This document shows, piece after piece, positions 33,081 through 42,456 of a stretch of DNA of 64,000 nucleotides. A program made the translations under genes and the position numbers. Location of the stretch: the NCBI RefSeq assembly GCF_005233875.1, contig NZ_SZPZ01000004.1, forward strand, positions 372,001-436,000, in the 5' to 3' direction. The number at the start of each line of letters is the position of its first letter. Position 1 is the first letter of the stretch. The notes beneath the pieces were generated by a model that searched no databases, was not told the origin of the DNA, and saw only the letters and a list, made by a program, of their open reading frames with translations. Source of the stretch: Kribbella jiaozuonensis (GTDB taxonomy: Bacteria; Actinomycetota; Actinomycetes; Propionibacteriales; Kribbellaceae).

Positions 33081-34853
33081 TTACGATCCAGCGGCCGCAA
33101 CGGCTCCGCGGTCGGAGGCCGAGAGATGTGCCACAGTCACCCCGGTGGCGGTCATCGTGCGGGTCACCTCGCGGCCGCCGTACACCCAGTAGATGGTCAG
33201 CTCGCCGGCGCCGCGGTTGATGAACTGATGCGGTACGCCGGCCGGCACCCAGGTCGCGTCACCGGCCTCCAGGTCGACCCGTTCACCGTCGATCACCGCG
33301 GTGGCCTGGCCGGAGAAGACCAGCACCGACTCCTCGACGTTGTGCGAGTGCATCGGGATCTCGGTGCCGACGGCAAAGATCGTCGTACCGGTGGTGATCT
33401 TGTTCGAGGCACTGTTCCACGCGCCGACGTACGGAACCGTGCGTACGCCGCTGCCGCGGTCGAACACCTCAACGTCGTCGGGCCGGATCACCAATCGCGG
33501 GGCGGGATCCGCGGACCACACGGTCTTCACGTTCATGAACTCGCGCATCCCGTCCGCGCCGAGCTCGCGGCCGTACCCGGACTGCTTGATCCCGCCGAAC
33601 GGCAACCGCGGATCCGACGCGACGATCGCGTTGACGAACACCGCACCGGCGTCGATCCGCCCGACCAGCTCGGCGGCCCGTTCCTGCGCCGTCCACAACG
33701 ACGAGCCCAGACCGAACTCGGTCCGGTTGGCCAGCTCGATCGCCTCGTCGGCGTCGCGGGCGCGGACGATCGCAGCGACCGGTCCGAACGTCTCCTCGTC
33801 GAACGCGGCCATCCCCGGTTGCACGTGATCCAGCACCGTCGGCCGGTAGTAGAAGCCGGGCTCCACCGCTTCCCCACCGCGCAGGAGACTCGCTCCGGCG
33901 TCGACGGTACGACGTACTTGATCGTCGAGCGTGTCGCGCAGACCGTCGCGCGCCAGCGGGCCGAGCGACGTCGCGCGGTCCAGCGGATCACCCATCACGA
34001 GTCGATCGAGTGCTGCACAGAACAGCGTGACGAACCGATCGGCGACCGACGCCTCGACGATCATCCGCTTGGCGTTGACGCAGCTCTGCCCGGCGTTGAT
34101 GAACCGGCTCGTGACGGCCGCGGTGGCAGCCGCTTCGAGGTCGGCGTCGGCGAGCACGATGAACGGGTCGGATCCGCCGAGCTCGAGGACCTGCTTCTTC
34201 AAGGCCTGACCGGCTTGTGCGGCGATGATCCGGCCGACCTCGGTCGAGCCGGTGAATGTCACGGCTGCGATCCGGTCGTCCGCGATCAGGCCGGCGACCT
34301 GTTCGGTCTCGACCAGTACGACGCCGATCAGTCCGGCCGGCATGCCGGCGTCCGCGAGCACCGACTCGATGGCCAGCGCGCAACGCGGCACGGTGTTCGC
34401 GTGTTTGAGGATCGCGCCGTTCCCGGCCGCGACGGCGGGTGCCGCGAAGCGGAAGAACTGCCAGAACGGGAAGTTCCACGGCATCACGGCGAGGACGACG
34501 CCGAGCGGCTCGTACTCGATCCGGCCTTCCCTGGTGACCGCCTGCGCGGCGAGGAAGCCTTCCGCGTGGGTGGCGTAGTACTCGCAGGTGACCGCACACT
34601 TCTCGATCTCTGCCATCGCTTCGGTCAGCGGTTTGCCCATCTCGGTGGTGATCAGGGCGGCGAGCTCGGACTTGCGGGCGCGCAGCGTGCTCGCGATCGT
34701 CCGGAGCAGTTCGGCGCGTTCGCCGACCTCGGTGTGCTGCCAGTTGCTCTGGGCAACCGCTGCGGCGCCGAGCAGCCGGTCGACCCGGTCGGAGTCGTAG
34801 GGTTCGTAGCCGGCGAGCTGCTCGCCGGTGGCTGGATTGATCGAGGCGATCAC
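33081..34853 (-). CDS. Succinate-semialdehyde-type aldehyde dehydrogenase fused to a cupin
   Basis: This fused enzyme has 590 residues. The first 455 or so form an NAD(P)-dependent aldehyde dehydrogenase of the Sad/GabD class, with MPWNFPFWQFFR, FTGSTEVGR, the catalytic Glu region LELGGSDPFIV and the catalytic Cys in NAGQSCVNAKR. The last 120 or so form a cupin with an intact metal set (HSH...E in MHSHNVEES and His in AGVPHQFIN). Such a fusion is uncommon. It overlaps the aconitase gene by ATGA and ends the dehydrogenase/aconitase operon. A product-steering or metal-dependent role for the cupin is unknown. Confidence 0.9.
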   Translation of the reverse strand: MIASINPATGEQLAGYEPYDSDRVDRLLGAAAVAQSNWQHTEVGERAELLRTIASTLRARKSELAALITTEMGKPLTEAMAEIEKCAVTCEYYATHAEGFLAAQAVTREGRIEYEPLGVVLAVMPWNFPFWQFFRFAAPAVAAGNGAILKHANTVPRCALAIESVLADAGMPAGLIGVVLVETEQVAGLIADDRIAAVTFTGSTEVGRIIAAQAGQALKKQVLELGGSDPFIVLADADLEAAATAAVTSRFINAGQSCVNAKRMIVEASVADRFVTLFCAALDRLVMGDPLDRATSLGPLARDGLRDTLDDQVRRTVDAGASLLRGGEAVEPGFYYRPTVLDHVQPGMAAFDEETFGPVAAIVRARDADEAIELANRTEFGLGSSLWTAQERAAELVGRIDAGAVFVNAIVASDPRLPFGGIKQSGYGRELGADGMREFMNVKTVWSADPAPRLVIRPDDVEVFDRGSGVRTVPYVGAWNSASNKITTGTTIFAVGTEIPMHSHNVEESVLVFSGQATAVIDGERVDLEAGDATWVPAGVPHQFINRGAGELTIYWVYGGREVTRTMTATGVTVAHLSASDRGAVAAAGS

Positions 34854-37282
34854 TGGGGTTGCCCTTCGCTGAGGCGATGCAGGACGTACGGCAGGACGCC
34901 GCCGTGGCGGTAGTAGTCGTGTTCGCGCGGCGTGTCCAGGCGGATCCGCAGGCGGTAGGTCCGGCCCGCGGACCGGGCGGTGGCCAGGCCGTCGTCGTGG
35001 AGTTCGATGTCGATGGGTTCCTCGCCGGTGAGATCGTCGCCCTCCCCGGGCAGGAACTCGAGCGGCAGGATGCCGAGCCCGACGAGGTTGGACCGGTGGA
35101 TCCGTTCGAAGGACTGCGCGAGGACCGCGCGTACTCCGAGCAGTGCCGGGCCCTTCGCGGCCCAGTCGCGAGACGAGCCGGTGCCGTACTCCTTGCCGGC
35201 GACAACGACCAGCGGTACGCCGGCCGCGCGGTAGGCCATCGCGGCGTCGTAGATCGGGGCCGGCTCGCCGTCCGGTCCTCGGGTAACCGGTCCCTCGGTG
35301 TCGACGAGCTGGTTGCGGAGCCGGAGGTTGCCGAAGGCACCACGGACCATCACCTGGTGGTTGCCACGACGGGACGCGTAGGTGTTCAGCTCGGTCACCC
35401 CGAGACCGGTCAGGTATCGGCCGGCCACGCTGTCCCGCGGGATCGCGCCGGCCGGTGAGATGTGGTCCGTCGTGACGGAGTCACCGAGCCGTAGGAGTGC
35501 GCGGGCACCGGTCAGATCGGTTGGCTGGACATCGAAGTAGTTGGGTTGCTGCAGGTACGTCGAATCGCCCCACTCGAAGGTCTCCCCCGCCGGCGCGTCC
35601 AGCGTCTGCCAGCGGTTGTCGCCGGCGAACAGGTCGTCGTACGCGTGGTCGAAGAGCTCGGGCTTGAGCACCTGCGCGAGAACCGCCTCGATCTCGGCCG
35701 GCTGCGGCCAGATGTCTTTGAGGTAGACATCTCCGTCGAGGGGCTCGGCGAGGAGGTCGATGTCCATCCGGCCGGCGATCGCGTACGCGACCACGAGCGG
35801 CGGCGAGGCGAGGTAGTTCAGCCGTACGTCGGGCTGGATCCGGCCCTCGAAGTTCCGGTTGCCGGAGAGCACCGCGGCCACCGTCAGGTCCTTGGCGTCG
35901 ACGGCCAGCTCGCCGGACGCGCCGATGCACGTCATACAACCGAACCCGGTCAGATGGAACCCCAGCTTCTCCAGATGCGGCGTGAGGCCGGCCGCGCCGA
36001 GGTAGTCCATCACCACCCGCGATCCCGGCGACAGCGTCGTCTTCACCCAGGGCTTGCTCACCAGCCCTCGCTCGACCGCGTTCTTCGCCACCAGCCCGGC
36101 CGCGACCATGACCGCCGGGTTGGACGTGTTCGTGCAGGACGTGATCGCGGCAACGACGACCGCTCCGTGCCCGGGTGAGTCGGTCGTGCGGGGTCCGGGT
36201 GGGAGTTCGCCTTCGACGGCCTGCTTCGCGGTCGAGAGCGGGACCCGCTGGTTGGGGCGGCGGGGGCCGGCGATCGTCGGGACGACGGCGGACAGGTCGA
36301 TGTCGACGTACTCGTCATATAAGAGGTCGGCCGATGGGTCGTGCCAGAGGCCTTGCTCGCGGGCGTACGACTCGACCAGGGCGACCTTCTCCGCTGGGCG
36401 ATTGGTGAAGCGGAGGTAGTCGAGGCTGCGGTCGTCGATCGGGAAGTACGCCGCGGTGGAGCCGAACTCCGGGCTCATGTTGGCGATCGTCGCGCGGTCC
36501 GGCACCGCGAGCCCGGCCAGCGCGGGGCCGGTGAACTCGACCAGCTTGCCAACGACACCGTGCGCACGCAGCGTCTCGGTGATCGTGAGGACCAGATCTG
36601 TCGCCGTCGTCCCGGCCTCGAGAGCGCCGCTGAGCCGTACGCCGACGACCGGCGGCAGGATCATCGACACCGACTGGCCGAGCATCGCGGCCTCGGCCTC
36701 GATACCGCCGATCCCCCAGCCGAGCACGCCGAGACCGTTGACCATCGTGGTGTGCGAATCCGTGCCCAGGCAGAGATCCGGGAATACCCATCCGTCCCGC
36801 TCCTCGACCACCCGGGCCAGGTGTTCGAGGTTGATCTGATGCATGATCCCGGACCCCGGCGGTACGACCTTGAGCCGCTCGAACGTCTGCTGGCCCCAGC
36901 GCAGGAACCGGTAGCGCTCGGCGTTCCGCTCGTACTCGCGGTCGACGTTCACGCGCAGTGCGTCCGGCCGGCCGTACACGTCCGCGATCACCGAGTGGTC
37001 CACGACCAGCTCGGCCGGGATCACCGGATCGACCAGCCGCGGCTCCTTGCCGCGGGCAACCATGGCGTCCCGCATCGCGGCCAGGTCGACCAGCACGGGT
37101 ACGCCGTTCGTGTCGTGCAGGAACACCCGCGAGGGGTAGACCTCCAGCTCGCCGGTCGCGCCGGGCTTCCACTCCCGCAGGGCGTCGGCAGCCGTCCCGT
37201 GCCGGAGTGCGTTCTCCAGCAGAATGCGTAGCGTCCTGGGCAGATGGTCGGGTGCAATGCCCTTCAGGGGCTGCAGCTTCAT
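34850..37282 (-). CDS. Aconitase-family hydratase (AcnA/IRP type)
   Basis: This 4Fe-4S hydro-lyase of 810 residues is shorter than usual AcnA proteins (about 890-940). The cluster cysteines are in ITSCTNTSNP and GFGCMTCIGASG. Other conserved parts are LGTDSHTTMVNGLGVLGWG near residue 165 and KEYGTGSSRDWAAKG. The reduced length and the change from the usual GNSG to GASG after the cluster motif suggest a specialised paralog. It is coupled on both sides by ATGA overlaps to an isocitrate/isopropylmalate-dehydrogenase-like gene and to the aldehyde dehydrogenase-cupin gene. Citrate, homologues or another tricarboxylate are possible substrates. Confidence 0.92.
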   Translation of the reverse strand: MKLQPLKGIAPDHLPRTLRILLENALRHGTAADALREWKPGATGELEVYPSRVFLHDTNGVPVLVDLAAMRDAMVARGKEPRLVDPVIPAELVVDHSVIADVYGRPDALRVNVDREYERNAERYRFLRWGQQTFERLKVVPPGSGIMHQINLEHLARVVEERDGWVFPDLCLGTDSHTTMVNGLGVLGWGIGGIEAEAAMLGQSVSMILPPVVGVRLSGALEAGTTATDLVLTITETLRAHGVVGKLVEFTGPALAGLAVPDRATIANMSPEFGSTAAYFPIDDRSLDYLRFTNRPAEKVALVESYAREQGLWHDPSADLLYDEYVDIDLSAVVPTIAGPRRPNQRVPLSTAKQAVEGELPPGPRTTDSPGHGAVVVAAITSCTNTSNPAVMVAAGLVAKNAVERGLVSKPWVKTTLSPGSRVVMDYLGAAGLTPHLEKLGFHLTGFGCMTCIGASGELAVDAKDLTVAAVLSGNRNFEGRIQPDVRLNYLASPPLVVAYAIAGRMDIDLLAEPLDGDVYLKDIWPQPAEIEAVLAQVLKPELFDHAYDDLFAGDNRWQTLDAPAGETFEWGDSTYLQQPNYFDVQPTDLTGARALLRLGDSVTTDHISPAGAIPRDSVAGRYLTGLGVTELNTYASRRGNHQVMVRGAFGNLRLRNQLVDTEGPVTRGPDGEPAPIYDAAMAYRAAGVPLVVVAGKEYGTGSSRDWAAKGPALLGVRAVLAQSFERIHRSNLVGLGILPLEFLPGEGDDLTGEEPIDIELHDDGLATARSAGRTYRLRIRLDTPREHDYYRHGGVLPYVLHRLSEGQPQ

Positions 37283-38325
37283 GCAAGTCCCTTGATCACG
37301 GCGGCGGTGAACTCCGTCGTACTCGCGGTGCCGCCGAGGTCCGCCGTACGGATGCCTTGGGCAACCGTCTCGCGCAGGCCGAGGTCGATGCGTTCGGCGA
37401 CCTCCGGGAGGCCGAGCCAGTCCAGGAGCATCGCGCCGGAGGCGATCATCGCGGTCGGGTTGGCCAGACCGCGCCCGGCGATGTCCGGCGCCGACCCGTG
37501 CGCCGCCTGGGCCATCGCCCGGTCGTGCGACGCGTTGATGGACGGCGCAATCCCGAGCGAGCCCGCCAGCTCACCGGTCAGGTCGGACAGGATGTCGCCG
37601 AACATGTTCTCGGTGACCAGCACATCGAAGTCCGCGCCGCGCCGGACCAGGTGCACCGTCATCGCGTCGATGTGGAAGTCGTCGACCTCGAGCTGCGGGT
37701 AGTCGGCAGCGATCTCGCGGCAGATCTCCAGGAAGAACCCGGTCGTGGTCCGCAGCACGTTCGCCTTGTGCACGATCGTCAGGTGCCGGCGCCGGCGGAG
37801 GGCCAGCTCACAGGCCTGCCGCGCGATCCGCTCGATCGCCGGCCGGGTGAAGATCCCCATCGCGATCGCCACGTCCGCGGTCGGCATGAACTCGCCGGTG
37901 CCGCGGTAGGTACTGCGATCGGTGTAGAAGCCTTCGGTGTTCTCCCGGGCGACGACCAGGTCCATCCCGGGCACGAGCGCCGGCGTACCGTCGAAGGCCT
38001 TCGCCGGCCTGATGTTCGCGAACAGGTCGAAGTGCTTGCGCAGATAGCCGCTCGGGTTGAGCTTCCGCCGATGTTCCTCCGGGTACGCGGCGCTGTCGTG
38101 CGGACCGAGCAGCCAGCCGTCGAGCCCGCGGAGCGTCTCGACCGTCACCTCCGGGAGCGCGTCGCCGTGGGACTCGATCGCGGCCGCGCCGACCGGCAGC
38201 GGCACCCACTCGACCGCTGCGGTGTCGGTGGCGGCGACTGCTGCGTCAATCACCTCGACGGCGGCGGGCACGATCTCCGGCCCGATGCCGTCACCGGTCA
38301 GTACTCCGAGGCGGAAGGTTCTCAT
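37279..38325 (-). CDS. Isocitrate/isopropylmalate dehydrogenase-family beta-decarboxylating dehydrogenase
   Basis: This enzyme of 348 residues oxidises and decarboxylates a 2-hydroxyacid. Family landmarks are LTGDGIGPEIVP, RENTEGFYTD, the active-site Lys in VHKANVLR and the metal/cofactor region HGSAPDIAGRGLANP. It could be an isocitrate, homoisocitrate, tartrate or isopropylmalate dehydrogenase; the aconitase partner favours an isocitrate-like substrate. The ATG lies 7 bases after GACACT (38338-38333), a candidate -10 with no ribosome site, so a leaderless start is likely. A 16-base perfect palindrome abuts that -10 and should control the operon. Confidence 0.9.
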   Translation of the reverse strand: MRTFRLGVLTGDGIGPEIVPAAVEVIDAAVAATDTAAVEWVPLPVGAAAIESHGDALPEVTVETLRGLDGWLLGPHDSAAYPEEHRRKLNPSGYLRKHFDLFANIRPAKAFDGTPALVPGMDLVVARENTEGFYTDRSTYRGTGEFMPTADVAIAMGIFTRPAIERIARQACELALRRRRHLTIVHKANVLRTTTGFFLEICREIAADYPQLEVDDFHIDAMTVHLVRRGADFDVLVTENMFGDILSDLTGELAGSLGIAPSINASHDRAMAQAAHGSAPDIAGRGLANPTAMIASGAMLLDWLGLPEVAERIDLGLRETVAQGIRTADLGGTASTTEFTAAVIKGLA

Positions 38326-38338
38326 GATGAGGAGTGTC

Positions 38339-38354
38339 AGTCGTTATAACGACT
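38339..38354. promoter_or_regulatory. Perfect 16-base palindrome, operator of the dehydrogenase/aconitase operon
   Basis: AGTCGTTATAACGACT is fully self-complementary and lies next to the -10 of the dehydrogenase gene, in the divergent region with a GntR regulator. A related sequence at 38416-38431 matches 11 of 16 positions and lies just before the GntR ribosome site. The adjacent GntR protein is the likely binder. Confidence 0.6.
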
Positions 38355-38445
38355 CACGTCAAGACCGCACCTCCTATCGTCTCAAGGCTTGATCTCAAGG
38401 TATTCTCGACGCATCGGTTGCTATAACTTCTCGAAGGAGACCGCG

Positions 38446-39141
38446 TTGACGAAGGCCGAAGTGGCCTACGAGCTGGTGCGGGAGCGGGTGCTCCGGGGTG
38501 ATCTCACGCCGGGCGCCGTCATCCCCCAGGCCTCGCTGGCCCACGAGCTCGGGATCAGCACGACGCCGTTGCGTGAAGCGCTCCGGCGGCTGATGACCGA
38601 GGGACTGGTCGAGCTGGACGCCCACCGGGACGCACGCGTCACGAGGCTGACTGTCGAGGAGGCGCGGGACCTGATCGAGATCCGCCGGTCCCTCGACCCG
38701 TTGGCGGCCGGGCTGGCGGCAGAACGCCGTACCCGCGATGACCTCGCGCTGATCCGGGAGACGGCCCACGAACTGCTGCCGTTGCGCACCGATCCTGGTA
38801 CGGCGGAGCTGCTGACGCACCGCAGGTTCCATGTCGCGATCTACTCGGCCTCGCACAACCAGGTACTGGTCCAAACGCTCGACTCGCTCTGGGACAAGGC
38901 CGACCGCTACCGCAGGCTCGCCCTGGAGACCGGCCGGACCGAGGCGGATCTGGACCGCACCCACACCGAGCACCTCGAGCTGGTCGACGCGATCGCGGCC
39001 GGCGACTCCGGCACCGCGACCTCGGTAATGCTCGCCCACGTCGAGGCCAGCCTCGGTGCACGCGCCGTCGCCCGCCTCTCGTCCGATGCCGCTCAGCCCG
39101 CCGCCCGGTCGTTGCGGGGCATCCGGGGAGCGCGCGTATGA
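38446..39141 (+). CDS. GntR-family regulator (FadR-type C-terminal domain), TTG start
   Basis: This regulator has 231 residues. The winged helix-turn-helix (about 1-70; AYELVRERVLRGDLTPG, GISTTPLREALRRL) is followed by an all-helical FCD ligand-binding domain (about 80-215), which in this family binds carboxylates, often through a metal. The TTG at 38446 is chosen because AAGGAG lies 8 bases before it; the upstream ATG at 38389 would add 19 unrelated residues. It is divergent from the dehydrogenase/aconitase/aldehyde dehydrogenase operon and overlaps the SGNH hydrolase by ATGA. A tricarboxylate inducer is a reasonable guess. Confidence 0.9.
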   Translation: MTKAEVAYELVRERVLRGDLTPGAVIPQASLAHELGISTTPLREALRRLMTEGLVELDAHRDARVTRLTVEEARDLIEIRRSLDPLAAGLAAERRTRDDLALIRETAHELLPLRTDPGTAELLTHRRFHVAIYSASHNQVLVQTLDSLWDKADRYRRLALETGRTEADLDRTHTEHLELVDAIAAGDSGTATSVMLAHVEASLGARAVARLSSDAAQPAARSLRGIRGARV

Positions 39142-40124
39142 CCTGGACCGGCTTCCGGCACCACGAGCCCGACGCGGATGGTTGGACGACGTTCTGGCGG
39201 CTCGACCCGCGCGGTCAGGACTTCCGGCTGACGGAGTGGACCGGACGCCCACATCGCCAGGGTGACCACCTCTGGGCACGAGCCGCCACCCCGGCAGGCG
39301 TCCGCGGAGCCTGGCATACGGCGGCAACCTCGGTGCAACTGGACATCCGGGCAGCCCTCGGGATCTACAACCGGATCGCGCCCGTCGACGTACTGCTCAA
39401 CGGCGTACTGCACCGTCGCTGTGAGGTCGGCGACGGCGAGCAGCAGCTGACCGTCGATCTCCCCGGCCGCGAGGCGGAGGTGGAGATCTGGCTTCCGCAG
39501 GCCGGCGCGATCGCGATCCGAGAGCCTCGCTTCGACGGCGCAGCCGAGGAACTCGCGCCGACCGGACCGCGATGGATCACGTACGGCAGTTCCATCACCC
39601 AATGCAGCGGTGCGTACGGGCCGTCGGAGACGTGGCCCGCCGTCGTCGCCCGGCGCCACGGCTGGGACGGCGTCAATCTCGGTTTCGGTGGTGAGTGTCA
39701 CCTCGATCCGGTCGCGGCCCGTACGATCCGCGATCTCCCGGCCGACCTCATCTCGTTGTGCCTCGGGATCAACATCCACGGCGGCGAGACCTTCAACGGG
39801 CGCACCTTGCCCGGCCAGGTCGAGGCCTTCGTTGCAACCGTCCGCCAGGGGCACCCGGAGACGCCGCTCGCCGTAATCACTCCGCTCCCGGCCCCCAACC
39901 GCGAAGGCACACCGAACGCGGTCGGCCTGACGCTGGACGACGTACGCAGGCTCGTCGAGCTGGGCGCCCGCAACGACCCGGCCGTCGAGGTCATCGACGG
40001 CCGCGACCTCCTCACCGCGGATGAGGCCCGCGCCCTGTACGCCGACGACGTCCACCCCGGTCCCGAGGGCTATCTCCTGATCGCCGACCGCCTTGCTCCG
40101 CTACTCCTGCGGGTAGCGACGTAG
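39138..40124 (+). CDS. SGNH/GDSL-family hydrolase
   Basis: This protein of 328 residues has an N-terminal beta-sandwich (about 1-140) and a C-terminal SGNH hydrolase domain. The nucleophile Ser is in TYGSSIT, the oxyanion Gly and Asn lie in FGGE and LGINIH, and the Asp-His pair is in DDVHPGPEGY. No signal peptide is present, so it is intracellular. It is coupled to the GntR gene by ATGA and overlaps the end of the LysR gene by 24 bases in a convergent way. It is likely an esterase or deacetylase on a small molecule; the substrate is unknown. Confidence 0.87.
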   Translation: MTWTGFRHHEPDADGWTTFWRLDPRGQDFRLTEWTGRPHRQGDHLWARAATPAGVRGAWHTAATSVQLDIRAALGIYNRIAPVDVLLNGVLHRRCEVGDGEQQLTVDLPGREAEVEIWLPQAGAIAIREPRFDGAAEELAPTGPRWITYGSSITQCSGAYGPSETWPAVVARRHGWDGVNLGFGGECHLDPVAARTIRDLPADLISLCLGINIHGGETFNGRTLPGQVEAFVATVRQGHPETPLAVITPLPAPNREGTPNAVGLTLDDVRRLVELGARNDPAVEVIDGRDLLTADEARALYADDVHPGPEGYLLIADRLAPLLLRVAT

Positions 40125-40985
40125 CACCCAGGTCGCGAGGCGGTCGGCGAGGGACTCGAGCTCGGCGGCCGCGACGGTGCGGGAGTCCCAGCCCGCGACG
40201 AGGTTGATGCTGAGGACGCCGGTGCCGGTGCCGGTGCTGATCGCGAGAGGGACGAGGTCGAAGCGGGCGTCGTCGGAGACCACGGCGACACCGCGACCGG
40301 CTGCGGCCAAGGCCTGTGCGATGGTGCCGTTCGCAGCTTCGGTGAAGTGTGCGATCCCGGCACCGGCGGCAGCCACCGCAGAGTCGAGGGCTTCTCGCGC
40401 CGTGTACGTCGGCGGCAGACCGATGACGTGCCGCTCGAGCACCTCGGCCAGCTCCACCCGCCCACGCGACGACCACGGATCGTCCGCCGGGACGTACGCC
40501 CAGACCGGGAGCACCGCGAGCGGTCGCGACGCGTACGGCGCCTGCGCGCGCTGGATCCCGATCGCCAGATCCGCGCCGGACCGCAGCATCTCGGTCGTGG
40601 TCGACCCGTCGGCGGGACGGACGTCGAGGAGCGGATCGTCAGGAGCCATCGTCGCAACGAACGGCGAGACGACATCGGTGAGCGTCACGGTCGGCGCCGC
40701 CACGGTGATCCGGTCCAGGCGGCCTTGCGCGTGGAACGCCGCGGCGGCCTTGAGGTCATCGGCCGCGGCGAGCAGGTCCTTCGCGGTCGGCAGCAGCGCA
40801 CGCCCGGTCCGGTTGAGCGTGAGCCGTCCGGCGCCGCGGTCGAACAGCGCGACGCCGAGGTCGTGCTCCAGCTGCCGCAGCTGCCGGGACAGGGCGGGCT
40901 GCGCGACGTGGACCGCGAGCGCGGCCGCGCTCACACTGCCAGCTTCCGCGGTCGCCACGAAGTAGCGGACATGCCGGAGCTGCAT
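40101..40985 (-). CDS. LysR-family transcriptional regulator
   Basis: This regulator has 294 residues. The N-terminal winged helix-turn-helix (about 1-60; MQLRHVRYFVATAEAGS, AQPALSRQLRQLE) is followed by a periplasmic-binding-like effector domain (about 88-290). The ATG at 40985 has a good AGGAGG site. It is divergent from the GabT-type aminotransferase gene, the classic arrangement for LysR control of a catabolic enzyme. ATAACGAGTAT (41012-41022) in the shared region is a possible half of its binding site. Confidence 0.9.
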   Translation of the reverse strand: MQLRHVRYFVATAEAGSVSAAALAVHVAQPALSRQLRQLEHDLGVALFDRGAGRLTLNRTGRALLPTAKDLLAAADDLKAAAAFHAQGRLDRITVAAPTVTLTDVVSPFVATMAPDDPLLDVRPADGSTTTEMLRSGADLAIGIQRAQAPYASRPLAVLPVWAYVPADDPWSSRGRVELAEVLERHVIGLPPTYTAREALDSAVAAAGAGIAHFTEAANGTIAQALAAAGRGVAVVSDDARFDLVPLAISTGTGTGVLSINLVAGWDSRTVAAAELESLADRLATWVLRRYPQE

Positions 40986-41077
40986 ATGCCTCCTAGGCAT
41001 GGATTCTGCCGATAACGAGTATTGGACAGCATAGCTACGGCGTCTCACACTGGCGATGGTCGAGCCGAGGAGGACCC

Positions 41078-42430
41078 ATGACCATCGCCGAGACTGCCGC
41101 GGGTGTCGAGCAACGACGACGACTGGTGACCGCGATCCCCGGGCCCGCGTCGCAAGCGCTGATGGACCGGAAGGCAGCGGCAGTCGCGGGCGGCGTCGGG
41201 ACCACCCTGCCGGTGTTCGCGGTCCGGGCCGGCGGCGGCATCGTGGTCGATGCTGACGGCAACCACTTGATCGATCTCGGTTCCGGGATCGCGGTGACGA
41301 CGGTCGGGAACAGCGCGCCGCGGGTGGTCGCCGCCGTACAGGCCCAGGTGGCCGACTTCACCCACACCTGCTTCATGATCACGCCGTACGAGTCGTACGT
41401 CGCGGTCGCGGAGGCGCTCAATCGCCTGACCCCGGGCGATCATGCCAAGCGCACCGCGTTGTTCAACTCCGGCGCCGAGGCGGTCGAGAACGCGGTCAAG
41501 ATCGCGCGCTCGTTCACCGGGCGACCGGCGGTCGTGGTGTTCGACCACGCCTACCACGGCCGGACGAACCTGACGATGGCGATGACCGCGAAGAACATGC
41601 CGTACAAGAACGGCTTCGGACCGTTCGCGCCCGAGGTCTATCGCGCTCCGTTGTCGTATCCGTTCCGCGACGGCGGACTCGACGGTGCGGAAGCCGCGCG
41701 CCGGGCGATCGAGCTCATCTCGGTACAGGTTGGTGCGACGAACCTCGCGGCGATGGTGATCGAGCCGATCCAGGGTGAGGGCGGATTCGTCGAGCCGGCA
41801 CCCGGGTTCCTGAGCACGCTGGCCGCGTGGTGCCGCGAGTCCGGCGTGGTCTTCGTGGCCGACGAAGTACAGACCGGCTTCGCTCGCACCGGCGACCTGT
41901 TCGCCTGCGAGCACGAAGGCGTCGTACCGGATCTGATCGCGACGGCGAAGGGGATTGCCGGCGGTCTGCCGCTCTCGGCGGTGACCGGGCGGGCGGAGAT
42001 CATGGATGCGCCGCACGTGGGCGGTCTCGGCGGGACCTACGGCGGCAACCCGCTCGCCTGCGTCGCCGCGCTGGCCGCCATCGAGACGATCGAGGCCGAC
42101 GGGCTGGTCGAGCGGGCCCGGCAGATCGAGCAACGAATGAAGAGCCGGCTGGAGGACCTGGCCAGGAGCGACCCCAGGATCGGGGACGTCCGGGGCCGCG
42201 GGGCGATGCTCGCCGTCGAACTCGTTGTCCCGGGCACCACGCAACCAGACGCCGTACTGACCCGGGCCGTCGCCGCCGCGGCGCACCGGGCCGGAGTGAT
42301 CGTCCTGACCTGCGGGACCGACGGGAACGTACTGCGTTTCCTCCCGCCGTTGAGCATCTCCGACGAACTGATCGACGACGCGCTGGACGTCCTCGCCGAG
42401 ACATTTCGCACCACGACCGTAACGTCCTGA
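41078..42430 (+). CDS. 4-aminobutyrate aminotransferase-like enzyme
   Basis: This class III PLP aminotransferase has 450 residues and resembles GabT. Landmarks are LFNSGAEAVENAVKIAR, the substrate-site DEVQTGFARTG, the PLP Lys in TAKGIAGGLPLSAV and GGTYGGNPLACVAA. It lacks the GNGHP motif of the phospholyases elsewhere in the region, so it should be a true omega-aminotransferase that turns 4-aminobutyrate or a similar amine into its semialdehyde with 2-oxoglutarate. GAGGAGG precedes the ATG. With the aminobutyraldehyde dehydrogenase (47104) and the semialdehyde dehydrogenase (33081) it can complete a path to succinate. Confidence 0.9.
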   Translation: MTIAETAAGVEQRRRLVTAIPGPASQALMDRKAAAVAGGVGTTLPVFAVRAGGGIVVDADGNHLIDLGSGIAVTTVGNSAPRVVAAVQAQVADFTHTCFMITPYESYVAVAEALNRLTPGDHAKRTALFNSGAEAVENAVKIARSFTGRPAVVVFDHAYHGRTNLTMAMTAKNMPYKNGFGPFAPEVYRAPLSYPFRDGGLDGAEAARRAIELISVQVGATNLAAMVIEPIQGEGGFVEPAPGFLSTLAAWCRESGVVFVADEVQTGFARTGDLFACEHEGVVPDLIATAKGIAGGLPLSAVTGRAEIMDAPHVGGLGGTYGGNPLACVAALAAIETIEADGLVERARQIEQRMKSRLEDLARSDPRIGDVRGRGAMLAVELVVPGTTQPDAVLTRAVAAAAHRAGVIVLTCGTDGNVLRFLPPLSISDELIDDALDVLAETFRTTTVTS

Positions 42431-42456
42431 TCACCGCACGGCGGGTGGGCTCGTAC

